Notes under the pieces: generated by a model | What the model was told of the DNA's origin: nothing | The model's database searches: none | Seen by the model: the letters and a program-made list of their open reading frames with translations, nothing else | Program-made: the position numbers and the translations under genes | Part shown: positions 34,569 through 43,574 of the stretch, piece after piece | Layout: every line of letters starts with the position of its first letter | How positions within the stretch are numbered: position 1 is the stretch's first letter | NCBI GenBank assembly: GCA_017459075.1 | Contig: JAFUDQ010000009.1 | Coordinates: 1-64,000 of the forward strand | Reading direction: 5' to 3' | Source of the DNA: Bacteroidales bacterium | GTDB lineage: Bacteria > Bacteroidota > Bacteroidia > Bacteroidales > UBA932 | Length of the DNA stretch: 64,000 nt

Positions 34569-34901
34569 TCAGTCACCAAGTTTATCTGCCGGCTTCTCCG
34601 GGAGGGTAATGTCAGACCCATGTTCCTTCAGTAAGTCTTCTACAGTCTGAAGACGGCCAAGGCTTACAAGCTGTACTGTCTTGTAAGAGTGGTTTATCTT
34701 CAGGTCGTTCACCGCGCTACGGTTCTTTTCTACCTTGGCAAGTGTACCCTGCACCATCATGCTGTACAGGATAATCAGCCAGAATAGCAGGAAGGTATAG
34801 GCAATGTGGATGAAATACTTGTCCACGCCCATCCTCAGCAGGAGTTCTCCCTTGAGGATAGCCATGAAAACATTCTTTATCGCCAATAATACCTTCTTCA
34901 T
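34569..34901 (-). CDS. ftsL: FtsL-like division protein
   Basis: A 110-residue bitopic protein: a basic cytoplasmic N-terminus, one hydrophobic helix (about residues 30-50, IAYTFLLFWLIILYSMMVQG) and a short helical periplasmic part (LAKVEKNRSAVNDLKINHSY). Size, topology and its place between rsmH and ftsI identify it as the FtsL equivalent; sequence similarity in this family is low. Confidence 0.8.
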   Translation of the reverse strand: MKKVLLAIKNVFMAILKGELLLRMGVDKYFIHIAYTFLLFWLIILYSMMVQGTLAKVEKNRSAVNDLKINHSYKTVQLVSLGRLQTVEDLLKEHGSDITLPEKPADKLGD

Positions 34902-34942
34902 ATCTGTTCTTTTTAGTCTTTTAAGTTCTTCTCCAGTCTTCT

Positions 34943-35866
34943 TTAGTCTTCCAGCCTTACAGCCGTACGCAGTTTTGCGCTTCGTGCCCGGGTGTTCCCG
35001 GATATTTCTTTCTCCGATGGCAGCAGGGGCTTGCGGTCCAGGGCTTCGAAGGGCGTCTTCATTCTGCCGAATGTGTCTTTGTCCTGCCTTCCTTCCACAT
35101 TTCCTGTCTTGATGAAATTCTTCACCATCCTGTCTTCCAGGGAGTGGTAGGTTATGATTGCCAGTCTTCCTCCCGGGGCTACTACGTCAGGCAGGGCCTT
35201 CAGGAATTTTTCCAGTGAGCGCATTTCCTGGTTTACTTCTATTCGCAGTGCCTGGTAAACTTTTGCCAGGAATTTGTGCTCTGCTAGTTTCGGCAGGGCG
35301 GGCTCCAGGGCCTTGTCCAGGTCTGCGGTAGTCACAATCGGCGCTTTGCTCCTGGCTGATGCAATCAGGGCCGCCAGTTTGCCGGGTTTGTCAACTTCTC
35401 CGTACAGCCGCAGAATCCTTTCCAGGTCTGCGGTGTCGTAATTGTTGACGACATCGGCTGCACTCATCGGGGCCTGAGTGTTCATTCTCATGTCCAGTGG
35501 TGCATCGTACCGGAAGGAGAAGCCTCTTTCCGGGGTGTCGAACTGATGGGAGGATACTCCCAGGTCCGCCAGTACTCCGTCTGCTTTGGCGGGAAGTCCG
35601 TTTTCCTTTGACAGCAGCTTTACGTAGTTGCCTACAAAGCGGAAGTTGTTGTGAACCAGTATAAGACGACTGTCGTCCGGGGCGTTCCGGAGTGCATCAG
35701 TGTCACGATCGAAGGCGATGACCTTGCCACTGCCATTTAAGCGTGAAAGAATCTCGGCGGTGTGACCACCGCCCCCGAAAGTGGCATCTATATATAATCC
35801 TGATGGGTTGGTAACCAGTGCGCTTACACTTGCGTCAAGCAGTACAGGTGTATGATATTCGCTCAT
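34943..35866 (-). CDS. rsmH: 16S rRNA m4C1402 methyltransferase
   Basis: A 307-residue SAM-dependent methyltransferase (MraW/RsmH). It opens YHTPVLLDASVSALV and shows the SAM-binding YIDATFGGGGHTAEIL and the LADLGVSSHQFDTPERGFSF segment; the catalytic-domain end has ITYHSLEDRMVKNF. It follows mraZ by 17 bases. Confidence 0.97.
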   Translation of the reverse strand: MSEYHTPVLLDASVSALVTNPSGLYIDATFGGGGHTAEILSRLNGSGKVIAFDRDTDALRNAPDDSRLILVHNNFRFVGNYVKLLSKENGLPAKADGVLADLGVSSHQFDTPERGFSFRYDAPLDMRMNTQAPMSAADVVNNYDTADLERILRLYGEVDKPGKLAALIASARSKAPIVTTADLDKALEPALPKLAEHKFLAKVYQALRIEVNQEMRSLEKFLKALPDVVAPGGRLAIITYHSLEDRMVKNFIKTGNVEGRQDKDTFGRMKTPFEALDRKPLLPSEKEISGNTRARSAKLRTAVRLED

Positions 35867-35883
35867 TATGCCTCCTCCTTATC

Positions 35884-36336
35884 TTATAAAGATAAATTCT
35901 CGGCAAATGCTTTATAGTCTTCTGTGGACATCTCCTTCTCCCTGTAAGCCGCTGCATCCCAGATTTCAATTTTGAAGCCTTTGCCTGCAAATATCACATC
36001 TTTCTTTAAACCAGAAAGTTCCAAAAGATTTCCGGGGATGGATATGCGGCCAAGCTTCGGGTCAGGAACGACGATGGCGCTGTCCTGCATATATTTTCTC
36101 CAGAAGTTGGCGTGATTGGGGTTGAAGAAGTTGAGTTTGTTTTTTGTGTATTCGGCCTGGGCGTGCCACTCTTCAAAGGTGTACATTTCCAGGCAGTTTT
36201 GGAATATGTCCTTGTGCAGGACGAACTTCATCTCACATTCTGCGGGGACAAGGGCTTTGAGGCCGGCAGGGAATACTACTCTTCCCTTGTCGTCCAACTT
36301 GGCTGTAAAGTCTCCTATGAATGATGAGATGTTCAT
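35884..36336 (-). CDS. mraZ: Transcriptional regulator MraZ
   Basis: A 150-residue protein with two SpoVT/AbrB-like units, the first opening FIGDFTAKLDDKGRVVFPAG and the second RISIPGNLLELSGL. MraZ regulates the dcw operon, of which this is the first gene. I start at ATG 36336 (MNISSFIG); a longer in-frame extension would overlap the promoter and is discarded. Confidence 0.94.
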   Translation of the reverse strand: MNISSFIGDFTAKLDDKGRVVFPAGLKALVPAECEMKFVLHKDIFQNCLEMYTFEEWHAQAEYTKNKLNFFNPNHANFWRKYMQDSAIVVPDPKLGRISIPGNLLELSGLKKDVIFAGKGFKIEIWDAAAYREKEMSTEDYKAFAENLSL

Positions 36337-36364
36337 TATCTTCTGTTGTCTTTCACGCTGGGTA

Positions 36365-36372
36365 CAAAGGTA
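36365..36372 (-). promoter_or_regulatory. -7 element of the dcw operon
   Basis: On the minus strand TACCTTTG lies 28 bases before the mraZ ATG. No clear TTTG is present at -33. Confidence 0.5.
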
Positions 36373-36498
36373 GGAAAAATGTTTCAGATTCCTACCATTT
36401 CTTTCCACTTTTTTACAAATTTTTCCACCGCCCCCTTTCCAGCCCTCCCCAGGCCGTTTTTTCCCGCCGCTCAAACGGAATGCCCTTCGCACCCTCCT

Positions 36499-36527
36499 GT
36501 CATTTCGACCGTAGCGGAGAAATCTCC
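36499..36527 (+). repeat. GTCATTTCGA repeat, intergenic short copy
   Basis: TGTCATTTCGACCGTAGCGG runs into AGAAATCTCC: the minimal head-plus-tail unit of about 30 bp, without tandem heads. Confidence 0.85.
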
Positions 36528-36581
36528 CTTCCCTTTCCCCGATTCATTTCATCATCAATGTTTTCATTTACCAATGCGTGG

Positions 36582-36659
36582 CAGGTGGGATAGAACAGAG
36601 CCCACCTGTTAAACTTTTGCGGCAATTTTTGAGCAGGTGGGTAAAAACAATCCCACCTG
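36582..36659. repeat. Twin CAGGTGGG hairpins
   Basis: Two successive hairpins with the same 8-bp stem, CAGGTGGG / CCCACCTG, at 36582-36608 and 36634-36659. The loops differ in sequence and have similar lengths (11 and 10 nt). Confidence 0.75.
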
Positions 36660-36831
36660 TCATCATTATCGCAGGCTTTATACCCCTTACAAAATACCCG
36701 TAACGCCCATATTAACCACAAAACTGACCCATTGGCAATGAAAATTCGTTCGCTTTCCCACCTCCGGCGAAAACAAGTAGCAACGGGCCGGTAGTCCCGG
36801 GCCCCTATGTAGAATGTGTTGGGAAGTTTAG

Positions 36832-36865
36832 GGGCTTGGGGGAGCGAATAGTTCCCCCAGTATTG
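36832..36865 (-). repeat. Intergenic block shared with 7129-7160 (inverted)
   Basis: Read on the minus strand this block gives CAATACTGGGGGAACTATTC followed by GCTCCCCCAAGCCC; the 7129-7160 block reads CATACTGGGGGTACTTTTCG followed by CTCCCCCAGGCC. GGGGG and CCCCC form the stem of a hairpin in both. Confidence 0.7.
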
Positions 36866-36977
36866 ACTCTCCCGTGGTTGCGAAGCAACCGCCGCACTTA
36901 GTGGTCGTGCGGCTGCGATGCCTGTCATGTAGTAGCTGCCGGAGGTCGCTTATTCCGGCAGAGGTATTCTTCAAGTT

Positions 36978-37013
36978 CCAGGTGCAGGAAGGGCGGTTTT
37001 GCACCGCGAGAAA
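36978..37013 (+). repeat. GTGCAGG hairpin repeat, copy 3
   Basis: CCAGGTGCAGGAAGGGCGGT then TTTGCACCGCGAGAAA, nearly identical to the copy at 7216-7249, about 110 bases before ssb. Confidence 0.75.
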
Positions 37014-37054
37014 GTTTTTTTCTGACAATATTTTATATTGTCAAGTCTTTTGCG

Positions 37055-37062
37055 TACCTTTG
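37055..37062 (+). promoter_or_regulatory. -7 element of the ssb operon
   Basis: TACCTTTG, 59 bases before the ssb ATG. It is the only recognisable promoter element before the six-gene run ssb to the thioredoxin-like gene. Confidence 0.5.
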
Positions 37063-37121
37063 GGGATATTCCCGGGCGCTGCCGGGGATGCCCTAATGGC
37101 AACAACTAAAATACTATAGAT

Positions 37122-37685
37122 ATGTCACTTAACAAAGCAATGCTTATCGGTAACGTGGGCCAGGACCCTACAGTACGTTACCTTGATGGAAACTCAGCAA
37201 ACGGCACTAACACAAAAGTCGCCACCTTCACCCTTGCAACCACCGAGCGCTACCGCGACCGCTCCGGAAACCTTCAGGAAAACACCGAATGGCATAACAT
37301 CGTAGCCTGGAGGGGACTGGCAGACACAGTAGAGCGTTTCGTAAAGAAAGGCACGCAGATTTACGTAGAAGGCCATCTTCGCTCCCGCTCATGGACAGAC
37401 CAGGCCGGCCAGAAACGCTATATCACAGAAATAGTAGCAGATAACATCCAGCTTCTTACAAGAAGGAATGACAGGGATGACGCCCCTGCACAGGGCGGAT
37501 ACCAGTCCCAGGGTGGCTACCAGCAAAGCCAGCCCCAGAATAGCTATCAGTCCCAAAACAATTATCAGCCCCAGAACAATTATCAGCAACAGGGTGGATA
37601 CCAGAACAACGTCCCCGCCGGCTTCACCGCACAGAATGCTGCTCCGATAGGCCCGGACCAGGGCTCAGACGACCTTCCGTTCTAA
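37122..37685 (+). CDS. ssb: Single-stranded DNA-binding protein
   Basis: A 187-residue SSB: OB-fold domain in residues 1-110 (SLNKAMLIGNVGQDPTVRYL, TEWHNIVAWRGLADTVERF), then a Gln/Asn/Tyr-rich flexible linker with repeated SQ-NNYQ motifs, and the acidic protein-interaction tip GSDDLPF. It is the first gene of a run with spacings of 22 bases or less that continues into purA and the glycan-degrading genes. Confidence 0.96.
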   Translation: MSLNKAMLIGNVGQDPTVRYLDGNSANGTNTKVATFTLATTERYRDRSGNLQENTEWHNIVAWRGLADTVERFVKKGTQIYVEGHLRSRSWTDQAGQKRYITEIVADNIQLLTRRNDRDDAPAQGGYQSQGGYQQSQPQNSYQSQNNYQPQNNYQQQGGYQNNVPAGFTAQNAAPIGPDQGSDDLPF

Positions 37686-37707
37686 TCAAATAATAAAGCA
37701 GACGGAC

Positions 37708-38982
37708 ATGCACAAGATAGACGTAGCCCTCGGCCTCCAGTGGGGCGATGAGGGCAAAGGAAAGATTGTTGACGTTCTTGCAGGCCGCTACGGCGTTGTA
37801 GCCCGCTTCCAGGGCGGTCCCAACGCAGGCCACTCACTCCATTTCGACGGAAAATCCTTCGTCGTCAGAAGCATACCTTCAGGAATATTCCGCGAAGGCT
37901 CCACAAACATCGTTGGAAATGGCGTTGTACTTGACCCCATCGCCTTTATATCTGAATGTGACAGCATAAAGGAAGCCACCGGAATCGTTCCGGAAGAGAA
38001 GCTGGTAATCGCACGCAAAGCCCATCTTATCCTCCCCACCCACAGGTTGCTGGACGCAGCTCGCGAAGCCGCTGCCGGAAAAGGCAAAATCGGCTCCACA
38101 CTTAAAGGTATCGGCCCTTGCTATAGTGACAAAACAGGCCGTAACGGCCTGAGGGTTGGAGATATAGAGCTCCCTGACTTCAAGGATAAATACTTGAAAA
38201 TCACCGCCAAACACAAGGAGCAGCTGAAAAACCTGAATTTTGAATTCACGGAAGAAGCCCTGGGTGAGGCCCAGTTCTTCGCAGCAGTGGAAAGGATGAA
38301 AAGCTTCAAGTTCGTTGACTGCGAATTCTTTGTAGACGACGTTTTAAAAGAGCAGCCCATCCTTGCAGAAGGAGCGCAGGGCTCCATGCTTGACATCGAC
38401 TACGGCTCATATCCCTTCGTAACCTCTTCCAATACCACAGCCGGCGGAGTTTGCACCGGACTGGGCGCAGCTCCCAGCCGCATCGGCAAAGTATACGGAA
38501 TATTCAAGGCCTATTGCACAAGGGTTGGCAGCGGCCCCTTCCCCACAGAGCTGTTTGATGCTACAGGAGAGGAGCTCAGGCGTATCGGCCATGAATACGG
38601 CGCCGTCACAGGAAGGCCCCGCCGCTGCGGCTGGATAGACCTTGTAGCCCTGAAGTACGCCGTTACAATCAGCGGAGTCACAGACCTTATAATGATGAAG
38701 GCAGACTGCATGGACAGCTTTGATACCATACGCGCCTGCACATCTTACATGGTGGACGGCAAAGAAACAGACCGCTTCCCCTTTGACATTTCCGAAGGCA
38801 GGGTCACCCCCGTCTACACAGACTTCCCTGGATGGAAGACTTCCCTTGCCGATATCAGAAAGGAAGAAGACCTGCCGGAAGCCTTTATGAACTACCTGAA
38901 ATTCGTGGAAGGCTACCTTGGAACAAGGATTTCCATAATTTCACTTGGCCCGGACCGCGAGGCAACCATAGAAAGGGTATGA
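37708..38982 (+). CDS. purA: Adenylosuccinate synthetase
   Basis: A 424-residue enzyme that makes adenylosuccinate from IMP and aspartate using GTP. The N-terminal GLQWGDEGKGKIVDVLAGRY loop, the IGPCYSDKTGRNGLR segment and GRPRRCGWIDLVAL are canonical. Its TGA overlaps the fucosidase ATG (ATGA), which ties purine synthesis to the glycan genes by translational coupling. Confidence 0.97.
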   Translation: MHKIDVALGLQWGDEGKGKIVDVLAGRYGVVARFQGGPNAGHSLHFDGKSFVVRSIPSGIFREGSTNIVGNGVVLDPIAFISECDSIKEATGIVPEEKLVIARKAHLILPTHRLLDAAREAAAGKGKIGSTLKGIGPCYSDKTGRNGLRVGDIELPDFKDKYLKITAKHKEQLKNLNFEFTEEALGEAQFFAAVERMKSFKFVDCEFFVDDVLKEQPILAEGAQGSMLDIDYGSYPFVTSSNTTAGGVCTGLGAAPSRIGKVYGIFKAYCTRVGSGPFPTELFDATGEELRRIGHEYGAVTGRPRRCGWIDLVALKYAVTISGVTDLIMMKADCMDSFDTIRACTSYMVDGKETDRFPFDISEGRVTPVYTDFPGWKTSLADIRKEEDLPEAFMNYLKFVEGYLGTRISIISLGPDREATIERV

Positions 38983-40349
38983 GAAAATTTCTGACACCTT
39001 GCCTTTTGGCCGCAGTTTTGGCACTGACCTCCTGTACTCAGGGGGCCGGTTCCATTTCTGATGGCCAGGCTGCCATTTCTGCGGAACAGGCCGGTAAAAT
39101 GAAGTGGTTTGATGAGGCTAAACTTGGTATTTTCATCCACTGGGGCATCTACGCCGTGGATGGAGTAAGCGAAAGCTGGTCTTTCCACAACGGCTATATT
39201 TCCCACGAAGAATACATGGCCCAGGCAAAGAGGTTCACGGCGCAGGCCTACGACCCTGAAGAATGGGCAGATCTGATTGCGTCTTCCGGTGCCCGCTACA
39301 CGGTTATAACCTCCAAGCACCATGACGGCGTTGCCCTCTGGGATACAAAGGCCGATGACAAAAGTCTTGTGAAAATGTCTCCTGCAGCGCGTGATGTCCT
39401 GACCCCTTTTGTCAATGCGATACGCAGCCGCGGGGTAAAACTCGGGCTGTATTACTCCCTCATCGACTGGTCCCACCCCGACTATCCGAACATTTACCGA
39501 AACGGCCCCGCCCGCTATGATATAGCCAAGGAACCGGAACGGTGGCAGAAGTTCCTGGACTTCAACACCGCCCAGCTGAACGAACTTACGCAGCAATATC
39601 GTCCGGACCTCTGGTGGTTCGATGGTGACTGGGAGCAAAGCGCGGAGACCTGGAAGGCAAAAGAGCTTACTGACAAGCTTCGCAGCGACAACCCCTCCTG
39701 CATAATCAATTCACGCATACAGGGTTACGGGGATTACGGCACACCTGAAATAGGTGTTCCGGTTGTCCGTCCGGCAGAGCGTTATTGGGAACTTTGCTAT
39801 ACCATTAATGATTCCTGGGGCTTCCAGCACAAGGATGTAAACTTCAAGACTCCGCAGATGGTGCTCCGCACCCTTGTGGACTGCATCTCAGGCGGCGGAA
39901 ACCTGCTTTTGGACATTGGCCCGCGTGAAGACGGCGCCATTCCTGAAGAAGAGGTCGCCGTTCTTAAAGAGCTTGGCAGATGGACTTCCAAGCATGCAGA
40001 AGCCGTTTACGGCACCCGCGCCGGCATTCCCGACGAGCATGTAAAAGCATACACCAGCGTCAATGCCTCAGGTGACATCCTTTATATATATCTGCCATAC
40101 AAACCCATCGGACCGGTAGAAGTAAAAGGACTCATCGACAATATAAAAAAGATTAGAGTGGTAGGCAGCACGGTGGAGCCGCAGTGGAAGGTTTACAACA
40201 AACTTTCATGGTCAGAGGTGCCCGGCCTTGTAGAAATTCAGGTGCCGCAGGAGGCCCTGGACAGCGCCATAACTGTGCTTGCAATAGAAACTGACGGTCC
40301 CGTTCAGCTGTATCGCGGCGCCGGTCAGGTTATAACAATGAATGAATAA
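38979..40349 (+). CDS. GH29 alpha-L-fucosidase
   Basis: A 456-residue secreted lipoprotein (signal ending ALTSC, Cys20). The GH29 domain shows GIFIHWGIYAV, TSKHHDGVALWD and the nucleophile-containing LWWFDGDWEQ, plus a C-terminal beta-sandwich. It should remove alpha-linked fucose (such as core or antennary fucose of N-glycans). The start MRKFLTPC at 38979 gives a proper signal peptide; an extension inside purA does not. Confidence 0.92.
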   Translation: MRKFLTPCLLAAVLALTSCTQGAGSISDGQAAISAEQAGKMKWFDEAKLGIFIHWGIYAVDGVSESWSFHNGYISHEEYMAQAKRFTAQAYDPEEWADLIASSGARYTVITSKHHDGVALWDTKADDKSLVKMSPAARDVLTPFVNAIRSRGVKLGLYYSLIDWSHPDYPNIYRNGPARYDIAKEPERWQKFLDFNTAQLNELTQQYRPDLWWFDGDWEQSAETWKAKELTDKLRSDNPSCIINSRIQGYGDYGTPEIGVPVVRPAERYWELCYTINDSWGFQHKDVNFKTPQMVLRTLVDCISGGGNLLLDIGPREDGAIPEEEVAVLKELGRWTSKHAEAVYGTRAGIPDEHVKAYTSVNASGDILYIYLPYKPIGPVEVKGLIDNIKKIRVVGSTVEPQWKVYNKLSWSEVPGLVEIQVPQEALDSAITVLAIETDGPVQLYRGAGQVITMNE

Positions 40350-40350
40350 A

Positions 40351-42303
40351 ATGAAGAGAAGTTTTTTATGGACGGCTCTTGCAGGAGTTATCGCCCTCCT
40401 GGCCGGATGCTCAAAGTCCGGCACTGAAATAGAGCCCACTCCTGAGCCGAAAGATGAAAAAGTAGCTATTACCAGCCTGAATATTTCGCCTGCAACCGTC
40501 AGCCTTAAAGTTGGTGAAACCGCTGTGCTTTACACAGTTATAAAGCCTTCGAATGCGACGGACAAGACCGTCACCTGGAGTTCCAACAAGACGGAAGTGG
40601 CCACCGTCAACTCATACGGAACGGTGACTGCGATTTCCGCAGGTACGGCTGTTATTACGGCAAAGGCCAATTCCGGAGACAAATCAGCTACTTCCATAAT
40701 CACGGTAATTAATCCGGAGGTCCCCACAGTGGAGGTTACAAAGATTACAGTCTCACCAACTTCCGTCAGTTTGAAGGTGGGGGAGACAGCTGTTCTTGAA
40801 GCCGTCATTGAGCCTTCGGATGCTACTTACAAGACTGTTTCATGGGTCTCTGACAAGACAGATGTTGCAACTGTAGACGAGTCCGGAAAGGTTACTGCAT
40901 TAGCCGCCGGAAGCGCTGTCATTACGGCAACGGCCGTTGGTGGAAAAACGGCAGCATCGACAATTACCGTCACTTCCCCTGATTCACCGCCCGCCTCTGA
41001 CCGCTGGCAGGATACAGGAGCCGACGTGCCCGCGTATCCTACATATAATAAGGTTTCTACGCTCCCCAACTTCCCCAGAATTGACATTACTACCGACGAC
41101 GGCCGTGCCATAACGAGCAAAACCACTTACAAGAGCGGCAAGGTTACTTTCAAGGACCCCGCCAAGATGTACTCCGACGTAACCTCGCTGGGGGCGCTTA
41201 CGATGCAGATAAAGGGACGCGGCAACACTACATGGAATGCCGAAGGCGGTATCAAGAATCCTTACCGTATGAAGCTGAATGAGCATAACAAAGTGTTCGG
41301 AATGAAGGGAGACAAGGACTGGATACTGCTGGCAGACGTTCAGGACCCCACCTTGCTCCGCAACGCCGTGGCCCTACGTATCGCCCGCCTTGTAAGTATG
41401 CCGTGGACTCCTAAATACCGCGCCGCTGAGGTCTACATAAATGGCTCATACGCAGGATGTTACCTTATTGTTGAGGCTAAGGAGGCAGACCGCGAGAACA
41501 AAGTCCCGGTTACTCCCGTCACAGGCTCGCAGACAGACGGCGGCTATTATATGGAAATCGATGACAAGAGCGATGATGACCAGTATTTCTGGTCATCGAC
41601 CTTCGGCAAAAAGATAAAATACAAGGAGCCTGAAGCGCCGACATCGGCACAGAAAAAGTTTATCGAAGACTATATCAATGATGTAGAAAAGCTGTTGCAG
41701 CAGCAGAAGTTTGACAAGACCACCGGATACTGGAGCAAGATGGAGGTTTCAACATTCATCAACCAGTACATCGTGCAGGAGCTTACGATGAATGTGGACG
41801 GCAATATGAGGCTTTCCACTTACTTTGCAAAAGATACTGACACAAAGTTGTTTATGCCGATGGTGTGGGACTTCGACCTTGCCCTTGGCAACTGCACCTA
41901 TCTTGGAAAAGACTTCAACCTGCCTTATTATGACGGCAGCAGGGATGGTCCGAAGGGCTGGTTCATCAAGATTCGCGGAGGATACCCGGGAGAGAATTAC
42001 GGCCAGAAGGACACCTATTACCAGTATATGTTCAAGGATCCGCAGTTTGTGTCTGAGCTTAAGGCAAGGTGGAACCAGGTTAAGAGCCGCCTGGACAAGA
42101 TTCCGGATTTCATTGACAAAATGAGCGAATACAATTCCCTGGCTTACGACCACAACCGTTCCGGAGGTAAGAATCCGCGCGCGAACCGCAGCTATACTTC
42201 GGCTCCCGATGCCTTTACCTCCTGGACCGCGGCCCGCGACTGGCTCAAGGACTGGTACAAGACCCGCCTTTCATGGCTTGACACTGAAATTAACAAACTG
42301 TAG
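40351..42303 (+). CDS. CotH-family lipoprotein with two Big_2 domains
   Basis: A 650-residue lipoprotein (signal ending LLAGC). Two Ig-like Big_2 domains in tandem (about 28-115 and 118-205; each with the pattern LKVGETAVL ... GTAVITA) precede a CotH kinase-like domain (about 230-560) with MQIKGRGNTTW, DKDWILLADVQDPTLLRNAV and the metal-binding MVWDFDLALGN. CotH homologues phosphorylate spore coat proteins in Bacillus, but the substrate here is unknown. An ATG 9 bases upstream inside the fucosidase gene is also possible. It is flanked by fucosidase and PNGase F, so a role in surface glycoprotein handling is inferred. Confidence 0.85.
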   Translation: MKRSFLWTALAGVIALLAGCSKSGTEIEPTPEPKDEKVAITSLNISPATVSLKVGETAVLYTVIKPSNATDKTVTWSSNKTEVATVNSYGTVTAISAGTAVITAKANSGDKSATSIITVINPEVPTVEVTKITVSPTSVSLKVGETAVLEAVIEPSDATYKTVSWVSDKTDVATVDESGKVTALAAGSAVITATAVGGKTAASTITVTSPDSPPASDRWQDTGADVPAYPTYNKVSTLPNFPRIDITTDDGRAITSKTTYKSGKVTFKDPAKMYSDVTSLGALTMQIKGRGNTTWNAEGGIKNPYRMKLNEHNKVFGMKGDKDWILLADVQDPTLLRNAVALRIARLVSMPWTPKYRAAEVYINGSYAGCYLIVEAKEADRENKVPVTPVTGSQTDGGYYMEIDDKSDDDQYFWSSTFGKKIKYKEPEAPTSAQKKFIEDYINDVEKLLQQQKFDKTTGYWSKMEVSTFINQYIVQELTMNVDGNMRLSTYFAKDTDTKLFMPMVWDFDLALGNCTYLGKDFNLPYYDGSRDGPKGWFIKIRGGYPGENYGQKDTYYQYMFKDPQFVSELKARWNQVKSRLDKIPDFIDKMSEYNSLAYDHNRSGGKNPRANRSYTSAPDAFTSWTAARDWLKDWYKTRLSWLDTEINKL

Positions 42304-42306
42304 TAT

Positions 42307-43563
42307 ATGACAAAGAAGCTTTTTCTCTTAGCCGGGATTCTGGCCGCAGGACTGCTGTTTTCCTGCACAAAGACTTACAAAAGTGTAGGTGACACACATC
42401 TTTGCGTGTTTCAGAAGGAGGCCCTGCGCTGGGTCCCTGATTCTCTTGGCAGCTACAATGCGGCCGATGCCAATGGCATTATCCGTCTTGGGAACGGCCG
42501 TATCATACTTAAGAAAATTGAATTGCCTGCTTACGAAAGGGATGTCAAGGCTTCCATTACTGTTAGGGTTGAGTCTGCCGGAGACCGCTGGGACAAGAGT
42601 GGTTCTGTCTTTGTCATTTCCGGGGCCCAGGCCGTAAACATGATGACTGTGGCTTCAGGAGAGGCTGCCTACCCTTCGGTAGACTCACTGGTTTACGAAA
42701 AGCTGGTTGGTGTTGCGGCTACGGAGGGTTATCTCCCGGCTACGGAACTTCTGCGGTTTATGACGCCTTTTGGTGTAGGCTACTACAGCCGTCTGGACAC
42801 TGCCAAGGTTAGTAAAACCCGCCCGGTCTACGTGGACGGATGGGCTCCCGAGGCTGTTTGGGAGGCCGATATCACTGATTTGTTCCCTCTTCTTAAGGAC
42901 GATGCCTATGTGGGTGTTTTCATTGATACATGGACGCCGGAGGGTTATATTGCCAGTGTGGATATTGACATAACCGAGGCCGGGAATGAGTACACTCCTC
43001 TTCCCAAGCGCCACGTGATGCCCCTTGTGAATACCATGTACTATTACGGCCAGGAGTACCCGGATATTTTTGCCCGCAAAGACCTCTCTGTTGACTTTGA
43101 ACTGCCCCAGATGCCGTCATCTGCCCGTCTTGCCTATATTACTACAGGTCACGGCGGACACAGTGAGGGTGATGAGTTTACAAAGCAGAGGAATATTGTG
43201 TCGATTGACGGGGAAGCCCTTATTGACTATACTCCTTGGCGTACTGACTGCGCGTCTTTCCGCAGGTTTAATCCTACTTCCGGAGTTTGGACAGAGAGGC
43301 GTACGGCGTCTTACGTGGCGTGGACGGCCAACGGCCCTCGCAGAGTAGAAAAAGAGATTGATGAGATTATTGCTTCTTCTGATTATTCCCGTTCCAACTG
43401 GTGTCCGGGGTCCCAGGTTGCGCCTGTGGTTGTTCCTCTTGAGGGGCTTGCTGCCGGGGCTCACCGTCTTACCGTTAGCATTCCCACGGCCCAGCCTCTT
43501 TCACATGAGAAGAACGAGATGAACTTCTGGCTTGTTTCCGCCTACCTTGTCTGGGATGAATAA
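42307..43563 (+). CDS. Peptide-N-glycosidase F (PNGase F)
   Basis: A 418-residue secreted enzyme (signal ending LLFSC, so probably a lipoprotein) that cleaves the amide bond between Asn and the first GlcNAc and releases whole N-glycans. The C-terminal half matches PNGase F closely: TTGHGGHSEGDEFTKQRN (residues from 279), YTPWRTDCASFRRFNP (from 308) and SSDYSRSNWCPGSQVAPV (from about 357). The N-terminal part forms the other jelly-roll domain. It lies 3 bases after the CotH-like gene. Confidence 0.95.
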   Translation: MTKKLFLLAGILAAGLLFSCTKTYKSVGDTHLCVFQKEALRWVPDSLGSYNAADANGIIRLGNGRIILKKIELPAYERDVKASITVRVESAGDRWDKSGSVFVISGAQAVNMMTVASGEAAYPSVDSLVYEKLVGVAATEGYLPATELLRFMTPFGVGYYSRLDTAKVSKTRPVYVDGWAPEAVWEADITDLFPLLKDDAYVGVFIDTWTPEGYIASVDIDITEAGNEYTPLPKRHVMPLVNTMYYYGQEYPDIFARKDLSVDFELPQMPSSARLAYITTGHGGHSEGDEFTKQRNIVSIDGEALIDYTPWRTDCASFRRFNPTSGVWTERRTASYVAWTANGPRRVEKEIDEIIASSDYSRSNWCPGSQVAPVVVPLEGLAAGAHRLTVSIPTAQPLSHEKNEMNFWLVSAYLVWDE

Positions 43564-43574
43564 AATCTACTACC

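Larger units (their letters stand above)
36373..37054. other. Gene-free divergent region between mraZ and ssb, repeat mosaic
   Basis: About 780 bases separate the two start codons. No plausible gene was found. The region contains a GTCATTTCGA repeat (36499-36527), twin CAGGTGGG hairpins, a block shared with the serB-tRNA gap (36832-36865), a GGTAGTCCCGGGCC segment and a GTGCAGG hairpin (36978-37013). Confidence 0.6.

Noticed and set aside
36337..36492. N-terminal extension of MraZ (52 residues)
   Set aside because: It would include the promoter and has no similarity to MraZ; the canonical start is MNISSFIG at 36336.
38832..38978. N-terminal extension of the GH29 fucosidase into purA
   Set aside because: The extension would precede a proper lipoprotein signal peptide and is an out-of-frame reading of purA.
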